DNA of 64,000 nt from positions 685,306 through 749,305 of the forward strand of contig NZ_FOTE01000001.1 in assembly GCF_900114475.1 (NCBI RefSeq), read 5' to 3'. Source of the stretch: Paenibacillus sp. 1_12. GTDB taxonomy: Bacteria; Bacillota; Bacilli; Paenibacillales; NBRC-103111. The position numbers and the translations under genes are program-made. Under the pieces are notes generated by a model. The model had not been told where the DNA came from. It was given only the letters and a program-made list of their open reading frames with translations, and did not search any database. Positions 63,804-64,000 of the stretch are shown here, in pieces. Numbering within the stretch: position 1 is the first letter of the stretch; each line of letters opens with the position of its first letter.

Positions 63804-64000
63804 CTATACCATCGACTCCCAGTTACGATCACTTTCTTCGCCTGCTGCATATTGGGTCGGTCTAAAGTAGCCCATAACGTCTACAATCGATACAGCTGCT
63901 TCAAGACGCTGCGGATTCATTAAATCGATCATGGAAATAGATAGTTTGCCTTCGTTTAATTCGATCATTCGAAAACCTAGAATGTCGAGACATGCAGCCG
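63804..64000 (-). CDS. C-terminal end of an unidentified protein (partial)
   Basis: A minus-strand frame open from the window edge to a stop at 63804 gives the last 64 residues of a protein (...CLDILGFRMIELNEGKL, ...NPQRLEAAVSIVDVMGYF). The terminator directly after it supports a real gene. I do not recognise the family. Confidence 0.55.
   Translation of the reverse strand, partial: AACLDILGFRMIELNEGKLSISMIDLMNPQRLEAAVSIVDVMGYFRPTQYAAGEESDRNWESMV

Overview
The window looks like chromosomal DNA of a Paenibacillus-type, endospore-forming Firmicute. It carries an alpha/beta-type SASP, YjcZ, YlbJ, YunB, YutD and YycC-like genes. It also carries many LplB/LplC/YtcQ-type sugar transporters with AraC regulators, which is typical of Paenibacillus. 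Most genes have strong AGGAGG-type ribosome binding sites and many intergenic spaces hold clear hairpin terminators. I saw no rRNA, tRNA, CRISPR array, phage or intact insertion sequence.

Positions 1-27,000 are mostly housekeeping and sporulation: a 5'-truncated phosphodiester glycosidase/stalk protein, SASP, catalase, YjcZ, a short-chain dehydrogenase, small conserved proteins, a MazG-like hydrolase, a secreted cyclophilin, a VOC protein, a methyl-accepting protein without a sensor domain, oligoendopeptidase F, a diguanylate cyclase, truncated globin plus DUF2225 protein, YlbJ, alpha-glucan phosphorylase, a PilZ protein, NAD kinase, YutD, lipoyl synthase, LarB/LarC, an M23 peptidase and YunB. 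The nickel-pincer gene larC is split: the N-terminal half follows larB on the plus strand and ends in a long His-rich tail, while the C-terminal half is a separate gene on the minus strand facing it.

Positions 27,000-63,500 are an accessory carbohydrate region, almost all on the minus strand, with three transporter loci. (1) 27,095-37,526: LplB/LplC permeases, a lipoprotein binding protein, an AraC regulator, a GntR regulator with a perfect 30-bp palindrome upstream, a DHDPS/KDG-aldolase-family enzyme, an enolase-superfamily protein and a TIM-barrel isomerase. This probably serves a sugar acid. (2) 37,855-53,245: a LacI regulator, binding protein, two permeases, three DUF5060/DUF4038/DUF5605-type cytoplasmic glycosidases (one with both catalytic positions lost), a FucI-fold isomerase, a two-subunit transketolase, a glycerol-kinase-like FGGY kinase and a beta-propeller lactonase. 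The set isomerase + kinase + split transketolase + GH140-like glycosidases fits a D-apiose transketolase pathway; that assignment is my inference. A consensus CcpA (cre) site lies in front of it. (3) 56,079-63,508: LplB, LplC, binding protein, AraC regulator and a sulfatase, with direct repeats upstream of the promoter.

Two families of dispersed intergenic repeats occur. One is a roughly 40-bp unit made of a variable palindrome plus the conserved core ACTTCGYAAGCAT, found as tandem pairs at three loci. The other is an inverted-repeat element found as a 203-bp head-to-head copy and a 93-bp single copy. Both families sit together in the 258-bp gap between the binding-protein gene and the permease genes of locus 2, where they may shape differential expression.
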